Shown in pieces: positions 1-8,117 of a stretch of DNA of 64,000 nt. Origin of the DNA: PALSA-612 sp963711315. Lineage in GTDB: Bacteria > Actinomycetota > Thermoleophilia > Gaiellales > Gaiellaceae. The stretch covers positions 124,001 through 188,000 of the forward strand of contig CAVQDQ010000001.1 of NCBI GenBank assembly GCA_963711315.1, read 5' to 3'. Made by a program: the position numbers and the translations under genes. The stretch's first letter is position 1, and each line of letters opens with the position of its first letter. The notes beneath the pieces were generated by a model, which saw nothing but the letters and a program-made list of their open reading frames with translations, ran no database searches and was not told where the DNA came from.

Positions 1-392
1 ACCCGCCGAGCCTTGTGAACGCGATCTTCCGCCCGTCGGACGACCAGACCGCACCTTGGTTGAGTTCGTTGCGCGTGCGTGTCAGGTTCCGCTGCCCGCT
101 TCCGTCGGCGTTCATGACAAAGATGTCGTCGTTGCCGTCGCGCCCCCTGCCGAAGGCGACCTTCCGCCCGTCGGGTGACCAGGCGTAGAGATGCGACGTG
201 CTGCGCGTCAGGAGCCGCTTTCCGCTCCCGTCCGCGTTCATGACGTAGATCGCGTCATCGGACCCTCTGAAGGCGATCTTCGAGCTCGCTTGCGCCGAGT
301 CCGTTGCCTGCCGAGACGCGGTGGCCGGCGCGGACGCGGCCCCGGAGCGGCGGCTAGCCCGACCGCGACGACGAGGCGCGTCGAGCTTTCAT
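1..392 (-). CDS. TolB/PD40-type beta-propeller protein, partial (C-terminus off the left edge)
   Basis: Read on the minus strand, 1-305 encodes two consecutive PD40/TolB-like blades with the repeated pattern IYVMNADGSGKRLLTR ... WSPDGRKVAFGR, then DIFVMNADGSGQRNLTR ... WSSDGRKIAFTR. Such propellers are usually periplasmic or extracytoplasmic. The reading frame is open to about 388 but contains no start codon. An ATG lies at 390-392 in a second frame, and a hydrophobic stretch LVVAVGLAAA, typical of a signal peptide, lies in the third. The N-terminus therefore appears broken by one or two indels. The repeats are clear; the start is unresolved and the C-terminus lies outside the window. Confidence 0.7.
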
Positions 393-419
393 ACGCCGGT
401 GAGGACAGTGGGCCCTCTG

Positions 420-1575
420 TCATCCGCACACCGAGCACGTGATCTCGCCGTGTGGGAGGTACGGCTCGAACCACACGTAAGCCTCGCCCGGGTTCGAGCC
501 CGGAGCTTCGATCCGGTAGTTCAGGCGGCTTGAACCATCTTCGTGGAACCCCGCATCGTCGAGTGCGACCGCGACCGCGCGCGCCTCATCCGTTGTCATG
601 TCAGAGCAGTACTCGTACGAGGGACGGAAGTTGCCGGGCTCACCGAAGAGCGGGCCTTGCCTCAGCGGGGCGTCCCCGAGCAGGTCTCTGACCGCTGGTG
701 GCAACAGCGCCAGGAGGCGGGACTGTTCGATCCGCTGGTCGGGCCGCCCTCCCCCATAACAGACGTCGTACTTCGACGCCACGTACGCCCTGACGTCTCT
801 CTCCACCCACGCGCTCGCCGGGAGCCACGATCCCGGATCCGAGAGTCGCGCGTACAGTCGGTCGAGATCTCGCGCATGGTCGACGTAAACGAGCGTGCCG
901 AGGCCCGCCACGACGATCGGTGTACTGAACGGAACCGTGATCGGTGCGTCGGGCGCCGGCTCCGGCGTCGGGAGCTGGCAGTCGCCGTTGGCGATCGCCT
1001 TCTCGCGGTCGCTTGGGCTTTGGCCCAGGGACAGGGTGGTTTGCCCGGCGGCGCCAACTCGTCCGGATCGCCGAAGTCTCCGGCCGCCGCGATCTCGGAG
1101 CGAAGGCGCTCGACGCCTTCGGGCGTGAGCCGCTGCTCGAGGAATCCGGTGGACAGAGGGTTCGCGCTCCCGGGACGGTCGGGTCCCCCCACGAGATCAG
1201 TCGCCCGTCGGCGTACACCCAAGCGCGGGTTCTACCGGTTCTAACGTTCGGGTTGGCAGCCCCAGCCCAAAAGGGTTGCCCGTTGGCAGACCAAAAGGCC
1301 CAGTACCAGATCTCGAGCTTTCCGCTAGCCGGGCTGCTCGGCGTCGCTCCTATTGGAGGCAGGCCGATGAAGCCAGTGCGGAGGACGAAGTCGCGTACGC
1401 TCCCGATCGCAGAGCCGGACACTACGGCGACGACGAGCGCTGTCGCAGCGACCGCGACCAGCCGCCGGCGACGTCGATGGTGCGCGCCCGAGCGGTTCAG
1501 GACGTCGTCCCAGTCAGCCGGGCCAGGCGCGGCGGGCAGTAGGCGATCGATGCTGGTACGGTCGAGATCGGTCAC
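420..1575 (-). CDS. Membrane-anchored protein downstream of ECF sigma factor (frameshifted)
   Basis: The GTG start at 1575 overlaps the stop of the ECF sigma gene (GTGA), so the two are translationally coupled. Residues 1-60 are a short cytoplasmic stretch with a basic patch, then one transmembrane segment (VAVAATALVVAVVSGSAIG). The rest is an extracytoplasmic region without a domain I recognise. By position and topology it is probably the sigma factor's membrane-bound partner, but I see no zinc-binding anti-sigma HxxxCxxC motif. Reading continues in other frames after about 1150 (FLEQRLTPEGVERLRSEI) and after about 1030 (DREKAIANGDCQLPTP), ending with GEITCSVCG at 420. Two indels are needed. 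Confidence 0.55.
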
Positions 1576-2054
1576 GTTCGTGCCTCCTCCAGGCGAGTGC
1601 GAAGCGCCGCGTGCGCGGCATTGAGAGTTGCGGCGACGGTTCCGGTCGTGATCCCGAGCGCCTCGCCGATCGCCGCGTAGTCGAGGTCCGCGTAGTAGCG
1701 GAGGAAGACAGCTGTCCGCTGCCGCTCCGGCAGGACCGCGAGGACAGCGTGCAGCTCGGCGTCATGCTCGGGACGGCCGTTCGAGGACGCCGGCTCGTCG
1801 TAAACGACCGGGACGCTCCGCCGCACGTCCGAACGTGCGGCGTTGAGCACGATGCGCCAGACCCATGCTTCAAGTGGACCTTCGCCCCGGAACGAGCGGC
1901 GCTTCCGCACGGCCGTGGCAAATGCCTCCTGCACTGCATCGCGGGCTCGTTCTGAGTCGCCGGTCACACTGGCCGCCACGCGCGCGAACACGTCGAAGCG
2001 GCTGCGATACAGCGCCTCGAGCTCGTTCAGGCTCGCTCCACGGCGTCCTCTCAC
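1572..2054 (-). CDS. ECF-type RNA polymerase sigma factor
   Basis: About 160 residues, the usual size for an ECF sigma factor with only regions 2 and 4. Region 2 reads LYRSRFDVFARVAASVTGD ... AVQEAFATAVRKR ... EAWVWRIVLNAAR. Region 4 reads LAVLPERQRTAVFLRYYADL then the helix-turn-helix DYAAIGEALGITTGTV. I place the start at the GTG at 2054, because upstream in-frame codons (to 2123) encode no conserved sequence. It is divergent from the methyltransferase and coupled to the membrane protein that follows. It directs transcription of a regulon not identifiable here. Confidence 0.85.
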   Translation of the reverse strand: MRGRRGASLNELEALYRSRFDVFARVAASVTGDSERARDAVQEAFATAVRKRRSFRGEGPLEAWVWRIVLNAARSDVRRSVPVVYDEPASSNGRPEHDAELHAVLAVLPERQRTAVFLRYYADLDYAAIGEALGITTGTVAATLNAAHAALRTRLEEART

Positions 2055-2199
2055 ATCTCTCTGACGCGGAGGATGCGGGAATTCTTTAGTCGCTGCGCGT
2101 TGACGGCATACTCCGGCCATCACCGACTACGACTCCATCCCGTTCGACGCGTTCGAGCAGGCCGGCTGGGGGACGAAGGATGGGGCTGGTTACGACGCG

Positions 2200-2949
2200 T
2201 TGGCCGGCCGTGTGACGTCGCGCCTGGCCGATCCGCTCCTCGATGCGGTCGGAGCCGGGCCAGGGAAGCGCTTGCTCGACATCGCCACCGGGCCCGGCTA
2301 CGTAGTTGCGAGGGGCGACGATCGAGGCGCAGACGTCGTCGGCGTCGACTTCTCCGAGACGATGCTTGCCTACGCGCGCGCCCGCTCGCCGCGCGTGGAG
2401 TTCGTTCGTGGGGACGCAACTGACCTCCCGTTCCCGGACGATTCCTTCGATGCCGTGACGTGTGCGTTTCTTCTGTTGCACCTCGGTCGACCGGAGGCAG
2501 CGGTCGCCGAGGCAGCTCGTGTACTCGCTCCCGACGGTCGAGCTGCGTTCACCGTCTGGGACGATCCCTCGCGTAGCCGCTGGCTGGGTGTGGTGCTGGA
2601 CGCTTTCGCGGCTACCGGAGCGCTCCCGCCTGCCGACGTGCCCCCCGGCCCGCCGATGTTCCAGTTCGCGGACGAGAGTGCGTTCAGGCGGCTGCTCACC
2701 GACGCGGGGCTGGTCGACGTGACCGTCGAAGCGGTCGAGTTCGCGCTCGAGCTCGAAAGCGGCGACGAGCTGTGGACAGGGCTCATCGAGGGCAGCGTGC
2801 GCGTGCGGCCGCTCGTCGTCGGGCAGCCCCCGGAGATGCAGCGCGAGATACGCACGCACTTCGACGAGCTGGTCGCTGAATACCGGACCGAGGACGGGTT
2901 CGCGGTGCCGGTCGCGGTCAAGCTCGCCTCGGGGCAAAAGCCGGCCTAG
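2200..2949 (+). CDS. Class I SAM-dependent methyltransferase
   Basis: Rossmann-fold methyltransferase of the UbiE/Methyltransf_11 type. Motif I is LLDIATGPGYV, the acidic end of strand beta-2 is VVGVDFSE, and post-motif I is FVRGDATDLPFPDDSFDAVTC. The substrate is unknown. The listed start is TTG at 2200, but conserved-looking sequence (TDYDSIPFDAFEQAGW) continues in frame back to about 2119 with no ATG, GTG or TTG. Either an unusual start (an ATC sits at 2119) or an upstream indel is likely. It transcribes away from the ECF sigma gene, with about 145 nt between the two starts. Confidence 0.8.
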   Translation: MAGRVTSRLADPLLDAVGAGPGKRLLDIATGPGYVVARGDDRGADVVGVDFSETMLAYARARSPRVEFVRGDATDLPFPDDSFDAVTCAFLLLHLGRPEAAVAEAARVLAPDGRAAFTVWDDPSRSRWLGVVLDAFAATGALPPADVPPGPPMFQFADESAFRRLLTDAGLVDVTVEAVEFALELESGDELWTGLIEGSVRVRPLVVGQPPEMQREIRTHFDELVAEYRTEDGFAVPVAVKLASGQKPA

Positions 2950-3620
2950 CCCGAAGTACCCGTCTCGTCGTGCGGCGCGCCGACCGGCTTCGACTCGGGC
3001 GAGCCGCGCTGGCGCAGGTAGATCGTGAAGACGACCATCACGCCGACGGCGAGGAACTCCGACTGCCAGTTCTGCAGCGTCGTCTCCCAGAAGTCCGGGT
3101 CGAGCAGGTAGCGCCCCCAGGACACGGTGGCTTGCGAGTGCGCCCGCTGCTCGTCGTTGAACACGCGCCAGTAGTTGAGTGACTGGGCGAACCACGTCGC
3201 GAAGAAGATGGCCGACATCGTGATCAGCAGCGAGTTCTCGTAGAGCCGCCTTCTCCATCCGCGAACATTCGCCCAACGCGGCGACCGCTCGCTCGCGTGG
3301 CGTCCCACCCGCTGTCTCTCTTCCGTCTCGCGACCGGCGGCCTCGAGCCGCTTCGATTCGTTCGACCCCTTCTGGACGAGCCAGACGGTGGCCCCGATGA
3401 AGACCGTGAACTGGAGGAACTCGGACTGCCAGTTCTCCATCACGGCGCCCCAGAAGGTCACCGACGTCACGTACTCCCACCAGGAGACGGCCGACGCCCC
3501 GTGCTCCACCTGCTCCGCGTTGAAGGTGTGCTGCCCGGCGAACGACTGCGCCGTCAACGTGGCCAGGAACGTGGCTGCGAAGAACAGCGAGAGCCCGTTC
3601 TCCCGGAGAAACGTCCTCAT
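2946..3620 (-). CDS. DUF6766-family membrane protein with internal duplication
   Basis: 224 residues. It resembles the DUF6766 family of unknown function, judged by the paired NWQSEF motif. The two halves are clear internal repeats: each has a hydrophobic segment (SLFFAATFLATLTAQSF; LLITMSAIFFATWFAQS), a short soluble stretch with HxxA/T-V-SW, then ENWQSEFLQF or QNWQSEFLAV followed by a second hydrophobic segment and SxESK. That predicts four transmembrane helices. The ATG at 3620 overlaps the TGA of the small hydrophobic reading frame upstream. The 3' end overlaps the convergent methyltransferase by 4 nt. Confidence 0.75.
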   Translation of the reverse strand: MRTFLRENGLSLFFAATFLATLTAQSFAGQHTFNAEQVEHGASAVSWWEYVTSVTFWGAVMENWQSEFLQFTVFIGATVWLVQKGSNESKRLEAAGRETEERQRVGRHASERSPRWANVRGWRRRLYENSLLITMSAIFFATWFAQSLNYWRVFNDEQRAHSQATVSWGRYLLDPDFWETTLQNWQSEFLAVGVMVVFTIYLRQRGSPESKPVGAPHDETGTSG

Positions 3621-3700
3621 GCGTTGACGATGCCGGTGACGATCGCAGCGAGGACTCCCGCGAAGATCATGAGCCAGAAGAGCACAAAGACCGTCCTCAC
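3617..3700 (-). CDS. 27-residue hydrophobic peptide upstream of DUF6766 gene
   Basis: A GTG start at 3700 opens 27 codons encoding almost one transmembrane helix (VFVLFWLMIFAGVLAAIV plus a short polar tail). Its TGA overlaps the ATG of the DUF6766 gene (ATGA at 3617-3620). The coupling, the helix and the codon usage argue for a real small membrane protein, perhaps a subunit of the four-helix partner. It is too short for routine gene calling. Supported by position and translation only. Confidence 0.55.
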   Translation of the reverse strand: MRTVFVLFWLMIFAGVLAAIVTGIVNA

Positions 3701-3745
3701 AAGGCACAGCGTTCCCGTGGATGGCCTCGGTCAATCGCGGTGCGG

Positions 3746-3751
3746 TACCTT
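3746..3751 (+). promoter_or_regulatory. -10 box (TACCTT) of glyoxalase gene, leaderless
   Basis: TACCTT ends 6 nt before the GTG at 3758. Transcription would begin at or next to the start codon, which supports 3758 over an upstream in-frame start at 3740. Confidence 0.5.
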
Positions 3752-3757
3752 CGTGGC

Positions 3758-4618
3758 GTGGCGAGCGAGACCACGATCTCCCCGGGCACGACCGTCGGCG
3801 CCGTCCATCTGACCGTCGCTGATCTCGCACGCTCGCTCGAGTACTACCGCGAGGCGATCGGGCTGTCGGTGCTCGATGAGGCCGACGGCCAGGCCGCGCT
3901 CGGGACGGGTGAGCGCGAGCTACTCGTGCTCGTGGAGACAGCCGGCGCCAGCCCTGCCCACGGCCACACCGGCCTCTATCACTTCGCAATGCTGCTGCCG
4001 GAGCGCGTGGATCTCGCGCGCTGGCTAGCCCATGCCGGACGCGACGAGGTGCCGCTGGTCGGCCTGTCGGACCACTTCGTGAGCGAGGCGATCTACCTCA
4101 GCGATCCCGATGGGCACGGCATCGAGATCTACTGGGACCGCCCGCGCGAGATCTGGGAGGGGCAGGTGTTCGAGAGGTTGACCACTCTGCCGCTCGATGT
4201 CGGCAGCCTCATGGCAGAGCTACCCGACCCCGAGTCTGAGCCGTTCGAGCAGCTTCCCGCGGGCACCGTCATGGGCCATGTCCACCTGAAGGTCGCGTCG
4301 ATCCCGGACGCGGTTGTGTTCTACCGCGACGTGCTCGGCTTCGATCTCATGGCCCAGCTCGGCGAGCAGGCGGCGTTCCTCGCTGCAGGCGGCTACCACC
4401 ACCACGTGGGCGCGAACACGTGGGAGAGCGCCGGTGCGTCACCCCCGCCGGAGGGAACTGCCGCCCTGCGCCACGCGACGATCGTGCTTCCGGACGACGC
4501 CGAGCGCGATCGCGTGCTCGGCAGGCTCGAGCAGGCGGGTCACGCGGCAGAGGAGACTGAAGACGGGCCGCGCGTGCGCGACCCGTCCGGGAATGCGCTC
4601 GTCCTCGCTACGGCGTGA
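3758..4618 (+). CDS. Two-domain VOC (glyoxalase/dioxygenase) family protein
   Basis: About 286 residues with two vicinal-oxygen-chelate domains. Domain 1 opens GAVHLTVADLARSLEYYREAIGL and ends DPDGHGIEIYWDRP. Domain 2 opens GHVHLKVASIPDAVVFYRDVLGF and ends RDPSGNALVLAT. The layout resembles Bacillus CatE-type catechol 2,3-dioxygenases. Candidate metal ligands are the His of each opening motif and the Glu of IEIYW. The substrate is not evident. It ends directly against the convergent DUF1428 gene. Confidence 0.8.
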   Translation: MASETTISPGTTVGAVHLTVADLARSLEYYREAIGLSVLDEADGQAALGTGERELLVLVETAGASPAHGHTGLYHFAMLLPERVDLARWLAHAGRDEVPLVGLSDHFVSEAIYLSDPDGHGIEIYWDRPREIWEGQVFERLTTLPLDVGSLMAELPDPESEPFEQLPAGTVMGHVHLKVASIPDAVVFYRDVLGFDLMAQLGEQAAFLAAGGYHHHVGANTWESAGASPPPEGTAALRHATIVLPDDAERDRVLGRLEQAGHAAEETEDGPRVRDPSGNALVLATA

Positions 4619-4978
4619 CTAGACGCTGACGTCGACCTTGAAGCCGCCGTAGATCATCCGCTGGCCGTCGAACGGCAGGTCCTTCGGGTCCATCATCGCG
4701 GCGAGTCGCGGATCCTTCATCACCTTCTTGTTCACGCTGTCGCGATGCGCACGCGACCTGTAGGTGATCCACGAGAACACCACGGTCTCGCCCCTCTTGA
4801 GCTTGACGCTCTGCGGAAAGGACGTGACCTTGCCCTTGGGCGCGTCGTCGGCGACACACTCCTTGTATTCGAGCGCTCCGTGCTCGCGCCAGACCTTCCC
4901 GGCCTTGCGCGACAGGCGACGGTACGCGTCGAGCTTGGTTTTCGGAACGGGGACAACGAATCCATCGACGTAGGCCAT
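4619..4978 (-). CDS. DUF1428 family protein
   Basis: 119 residues matching the DUF1428 (YbaA-like) pattern: YVDGFVVPVPKTKLDAYRRL at the N-terminus, GALEYKECVADD in the middle, then KDPRLAAMMDPKDLPFDGQRMIYGGF at the C-terminus. These are small soluble ferredoxin-fold proteins of unknown function. A strong Shine-Dalgarno (AGGAGGG) precedes the ATG, unlike most neighbours, so this transcript has a leader. Confidence 0.85.
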   Translation of the reverse strand: MAYVDGFVVPVPKTKLDAYRRLSRKAGKVWREHGALEYKECVADDAPKGKVTSFPQSVKLKRGETVVFSWITYRSRAHRDSVNKKVMKDPRLAAMMDPKDLPFDGQRMIYGGFKVDVSV

Positions 4979-5042
4979 CTGAGCCCTCCTTGGGGTTGTT
5001 CTTCTCCTATTGACCGCTTTCGCCGTTGCGAATCATCGGCGT

Positions 5043-5048
5043 TACGAT
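5043..5048 (+). promoter_or_regulatory. -10 box (TACGAT) of nitrile hydratase-type operon, leaderless
   Basis: TACGAT ends 6 nt before the GTG at 5055. It supports that start over the TTG at 5010 and predicts a leaderless three-gene mRNA. Confidence 0.55.
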
Positions 5049-5054
5049 CGCCCT

Positions 5055-5315
5055 GTGAAGCGTGCGGTGCACGACCGGGGCGGCTGGGCAACTGCCGAGC
5101 CGATCGACCGCGAGGAGCACGAGCTGGCCGACTGGGAAGTGCTCATGGATGCGATCGTCGGTGTCCTCGGCGCTCGCGGCGTGATGAACGTCGACGAGCT
5201 GCGGCGCGGCATCGAGAGCATGCCGCCGCAGGAGTACGAGCGAGCCTCGTATTACGAGCGCTGGCTCTACTCGGTGGAGACGATCCTGAAAGAGAAGGGC
5301 GTGCTCGACGCGTGA
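5055..5315 (+). CDS. Nitrile hydratase/thiocyanate hydrolase-type subunit, beta N-terminal half
   Basis: 86 residues. The N-terminus carries the nitrile hydratase beta-subunit signature (HDRGGW, residues 6-11; family pattern HDxGGxxGFGPV). It is followed by a helical region ending YERASYYERWLYSVETILKEKGVL, typical of the beta N-terminal domain. It covers only the first half of a normal beta subunit; the second half is the next gene, overlapping as GTGA. Separate genes for the two beta halves are known in thiocyanate hydrolase and toyocamycin nitrile hydratase. The exact substrate here cannot be read from sequence. Confidence 0.8.
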   Translation: MKRAVHDRGGWATAEPIDREEHELADWEVLMDAIVGVLGARGVMNVDELRRGIESMPPQEYERASYYERWLYSVETILKEKGVLDA

Positions 5316-5566
5316 GCTTCCAGGTCGGACAGCGCGTTCGCATATCGGCTCGGAGGCACGACGGCCACCACCGCACTCCCGACTATGTCAAGGGGAAGAC
5401 CGGCACCATCGTCCTGCGCCACGGAGCATTCACGAACCCCGAGACCCGTGCATACGGCGAGGACGGTCTTCCCGAGCAGCAGGTGTACCTCGTCGCTCTC
5501 GCAGGAGACACGAAGGACCGCGTGTATGTCGACGTCTTCGAGCACTGGCTGGAGGAGGACGAATGA
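5312..5566 (+). CDS. Nitrile hydratase/thiocyanate hydrolase-type subunit, beta C-terminal half
   Basis: 84 residues forming the SH3-like barrel of the nitrile hydratase beta C-terminus: FQVGQRVRISAR, then HHRTPDYVKGKTGTIVLRHG, then VYLVALAG and VYVDVFEHWLEE. It binds over the alpha-subunit metal centre in known enzymes. The GTG start overlaps the previous stop and its stop overlaps the ATG of the alpha gene, so all three subunits are translationally coupled, as expected for a 1:1:1 complex. Confidence 0.85.
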   Translation: MSFQVGQRVRISARRHDGHHRTPDYVKGKTGTIVLRHGAFTNPETRAYGEDGLPEQQVYLVALAGDTKDRVYVDVFEHWLEEDE

Positions 5567-6189
5567 GTCACGACCATGACCACGACCACGACCCGATCGG
5601 TCACGACGACGAGCCCGCGGTCGCCACGCGTGTCCGCGAGCTCGAGTCCGTCCTCGTCGAGAAGGGCGTCATCACGCGCGAAGACCTCCGAGAGCGGATC
5701 GACTGGCTCGTTTCACGCGACCCCGCCGATGGCGCGCGGCTTGTCGCGCGCGCCTGGGTCGATCCGGAGTTCAAGGCGCGACTGCTCGCCGACGCACGCG
5801 AGGCGGCGCTCGAGGTCGGCCTGGACCCCGGGCCGTCCCCGGTCGTCGTCGCCCTCGAGAACACGGAGGACGTGCACCACATGGTCGTCTGCACTCTCTG
5901 CTCGTGTTATCCCAAGGCGCTGCTCGGCCCGCCGCCCGACTGGTACAAGAGCCTGCCCTATCGGTCGCGCGCCGTCTCCGATCCACGCGGCGTGCTCCGC
6001 GAGTTCGGCGTGGAGCTTCCCGACGACGTCGAAGTTCGGGTCGTCGACTCCACCGCCGACATCCGCTACCTCGTCATTCCGCGCCGCCCGGCCGGGAGCG
6101 AGGGAATGGACGAGGAGGGGCTCGTCCCGCTGATCACCCGCGATTCGATGATCGGCGTCGCGCTCGCCCGCGAGCCGAGCGCCGACTAG
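5563..6189 (+). CDS. Nitrile hydratase/thiocyanate hydrolase-type alpha (catalytic) subunit, cobalt-type
   Basis: 208 residues. The catalytic claw VCTLCSC is present at about 109-115 (Cys110, Cys113, Cys115). The Thr in CTLCSC is the cobalt-type signature; iron-type enzymes have Ser. Downstream motifs fit the family: YPKALLGPPPDWYKSLPYR and RYLVIPRRPAG. The N-terminus is His/Asp-rich (HDHDHDHD at residues 3-10), as in the thiocyanate hydrolase gamma chain, and could bind metal. The reaction would be hydration of a nitrile or thiocyanate. No activator or metallochaperone gene is seen nearby. Confidence 0.85.
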   Translation: MSHDHDHDHDPIGHDDEPAVATRVRELESVLVEKGVITREDLRERIDWLVSRDPADGARLVARAWVDPEFKARLLADAREAALEVGLDPGPSPVVVALENTEDVHHMVVCTLCSCYPKALLGPPPDWYKSLPYRSRAVSDPRGVLREFGVELPDDVEVRVVDSTADIRYLVIPRRPAGSEGMDEEGLVPLITRDSMIGVALAREPSAD

Positions 6190-6974
6190 CTCTCGAACCC
6201 GTCCAGCGCAGCCCGCACGAGGCGCGGCAACGTCCGCAGCTCGTAGCCGCCTTCGAGCACTGCCGCGAGCCGCGGGGCAAGGCCAGACGCGCGCCGAGCC
6301 AGCTCGCGGAACCCCTCGTCCGTCACCTCGATGTTGGCCATCGGGTCGTCGACGTGAGCATCGAAGCCGGCTGAGACGATGAGCAGGTCCGGCCGAAACC
6401 GCTCGACGGCCGGAAACACCGTGTGATCGAAGGCGTGCAGGTACTCGTCGTCCCCCGACCCTGCCGACATCGGGATGTTGAGAGTCGTCTCGGCCTGATC
6501 GGTGGGCCCGCCAGAGCCCGGGTAGTACGGCCATTCGTGCAGCGAGACGAAGAGGACGCTGTCGTCGTCTCGGAAGATGTCCTGCGTCCCGTTGCCGTGG
6601 TGCACGTCCCAGTCGAGGATCGCGATGCGCTCCAGCCCGAGCTCGGCCTGCGCGAAGCGGGCGGCGATGGCGACGTTGTTGAAGAAGCAGAAGCCCATCG
6701 CCTGGCCGGCGAGTGCGTGGTGGCCGGGAGGCCGCACGAGCGCGAAGCCGCCGCGCTCGACCGCCTCGATCGCGCCTCCGGCGGCCAGCAGCGCCGCGCG
6801 GTAGGTCGTCTGCGACGCCGGCGTATCGCCTGTGAACCACGTCGGCCCGTCGATGGTCTTCATGACGTGGAGGTAGGGCTCGGTGTGGCAGCGGAGGATC
6901 TCCGCCTCGGTCGCCTCGCGCGCCTCGCTCCACTCAGGGAAGGCCTCGTGGAGCGCCGCCATCCGCGCCGGCAT
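6186..6974 (-). CDS. Histone deacetylase-superfamily (acetoin utilisation/APAH-like) deacetylase
   Basis: Zinc-dependent deacetylase fold. The charge-relay motif is RPPGHHA, followed by GFCFFNNVAIAA, the metal site DWDVHHGNGTQ and a second ligand region SAGFDAHVDDP. The loop LEGGYEL carries the usual catalytic Tyr. Targets of bacterial members include acetylpolyamines and acetyl-lysine; none can be chosen here. The annotated ATG at 6974 is probably internal: HPDFARLHPTGHHPE is encoded just upstream (to about 7030) in frame, with no standard start, hinting at an indel. It overlaps the convergent alpha subunit gene by 4 nt. Confidence 0.8.
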   Translation of the reverse strand: MPARMAALHEAFPEWSEAREATEAEILRCHTEPYLHVMKTIDGPTWFTGDTPASQTTYRAALLAAGGAIEAVERGGFALVRPPGHHALAGQAMGFCFFNNVAIAARFAQAELGLERIAILDWDVHHGNGTQDIFRDDDSVLFVSLHEWPYYPGSGGPTDQAETTLNIPMSAGSGDDEYLHAFDHTVFPAVERFRPDLLIVSAGFDAHVDDPMANIEVTDEGFRELARRASGLAPRLAAVLEGGYELRTLPRLVRAALDGFES

Positions 6975-7021
6975 CTCCGGATGGTGGCCCGTCGGATGGA
7001 GACGAGCGAAGTCGGGGTGGC

Positions 7022-7261
7022 TTACGAGCTCGATTTGCGCACCGCGTCCGCGACTGTCTCGAGACTCGCACCGCGTGCGGTCGCCTGGCCGACGAGGTAG
7101 CAGAGCAGCGGCGCGTTCGTCCGCTCGCCGCTCGCGTGTGCCGCGATGCGCGCGAGGTCGAGGATCGTTGCCGCGTCAGCGTCAGAGAGATCGAATGAGG
7201 CGCCGTCGATGCCCGCGGCATCTGCCACCGCATCTCTGGCGGTGCTGAGCCAATCGTCCAT
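7022..7261 (-). CDS. DUF6457 family small protein
   Basis: 79 residues beginning MDDWLSTARDAVADAAG, with a helical body (LDLARIAAHASGERTNAPLLCYLVGQ) typical of DUF6457, a family with no assigned function that often lies near molybdopterin genes. None are nearby. The ATG at 7261 is supported by a TAGGAT box 7 nt upstream; ten additional in-frame codons upstream are less likely coding. Confidence 0.75.
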   Translation of the reverse strand: MDDWLSTARDAVADAAGIDGASFDLSDADAATILDLARIAAHASGERTNAPLLCYLVGQATARGASLETVADAVRKSSS

Positions 7262-7268
7262 GCAGCCG

Positions 7269-7274
7269 ATCCTA
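7269..7274 (-). promoter_or_regulatory. -10 box (TAGGAT) of DUF6457 gene, leaderless
   Basis: On the minus strand TAGGAT ends 7 nt before the ATG at 7261. It overlaps the stop region of the exonuclease gene. Confidence 0.45.
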
Positions 7275-8117
7275 AGCGGTGGCCCGCTCACCCAGGCGTT
7301 CGGAGAGCGCCTTCATTCCCCACTCGCGGGCAAGAGAGGACGCCTCCGCCCAGGTTGGGGTCTGGTCGCTCAGGGAGGGGAGCGGGGCGGAGGCGTCAAA
7401 CGTGGCTATTCGCCGGTAGAGCCGCAAGTCCTCCGCCTGATTTGGAAAGCGGCCCGCCGCCAGCGCGGCTTCGAGCGTGCCGTGCTCGCGCAGGACAGTG
7501 GCGGCGGTCTTCGGCCCCACCCCCTTGGCGCCGGGAATCTTGTCCGAGGGGTCGCCGCGCAGGGCGATGAAGTCGGGCACCTGCTCCGGCTCCACCCCGT
7601 AGAGCTCGACCACCTGCGCGGGCCCGATGCGGTCGAGCTCGAACACCCCACGCACGGGCTTGAGGATCGTCGTCCGCGCCGAAGCGAGCTGATACGCATC
7701 GCGGTCGGATGTGACGACGACGCACGTGCCGCGGCGCTTCTCCTCCGCGGCGGCGGCCGCGCCGAGAAAGTCGTCGGCCTCGTAGCCGGCCGCTCGCGCG
7801 GCGCGAAAGCCAAACGCCTCCACGAGCTCGGGCAGCATCGCCAGTTGCTCGAGCAGGGCATCGTCGAAGACGCGCCCCGCCTGGTATCCGGGTAGCGCCT
7901 CGTGGCGGTACGTCGGCGACTCCAGCGTGTCCCAGCCGACGACGACCGCCCGCGGCTGCTCGGTGTCCCAAAGGCGCATGAGGAAGTTCGCGAAACCGAC
8001 GAGCGCTCCGGCCGGGCGCCCGCCGGCACGCGAGATCGTCTTCGGCAGCCCGTGGTACGCGCGGTGGGCGAGGCTGTCGCCGTCGACGGCCATGAGCGGC
8101 CGCTTAGAGGCTGGCAT
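7272..8117 (-). CDS. 5'-3' exonuclease / flap endonuclease-like (Pol I N-terminal domain type)
   Basis: 281 residues, matching stand-alone versions of the DNA polymerase I 5'-nuclease domain. Acidic metal-binding motifs are visible: AVDGDSLAHRAYH near the N-terminus, YEADDFLG, TSDRDAYQL, and RGDPSDKIPGAKGVGPKTAA, which includes the helix-three-turn-helix DNA-binding loop. It would trim 5' flaps or RNA primers. It overlaps plsC upstream by 14 nt, suggesting co-transcription. Confidence 0.88.
   Translation of the reverse strand: MPASKRPLMAVDGDSLAHRAYHGLPKTISRAGGRPAGALVGFANFLMRLWDTEQPRAVVVGWDTLESPTYRHEALPGYQAGRVFDDALLEQLAMLPELVEAFGFRAARAAGYEADDFLGAAAAAEEKRRGTCVVVTSDRDAYQLASARTTILKPVRGVFELDRIGPAQVVELYGVEPEQVPDFIALRGDPSDKIPGAKGVGPKTAATVLREHGTLEAALAAGRFPNQAEDLRLYRRIATFDASAPLPSLSDQTPTWAEASSLAREWGMKALSERLGERATA

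Noticed and set aside
2086..3480. 464-codon minus-strand open frame across the methyltransferase
   Set aside because: Overlaps two real genes in other frames and has no family-like sequence.
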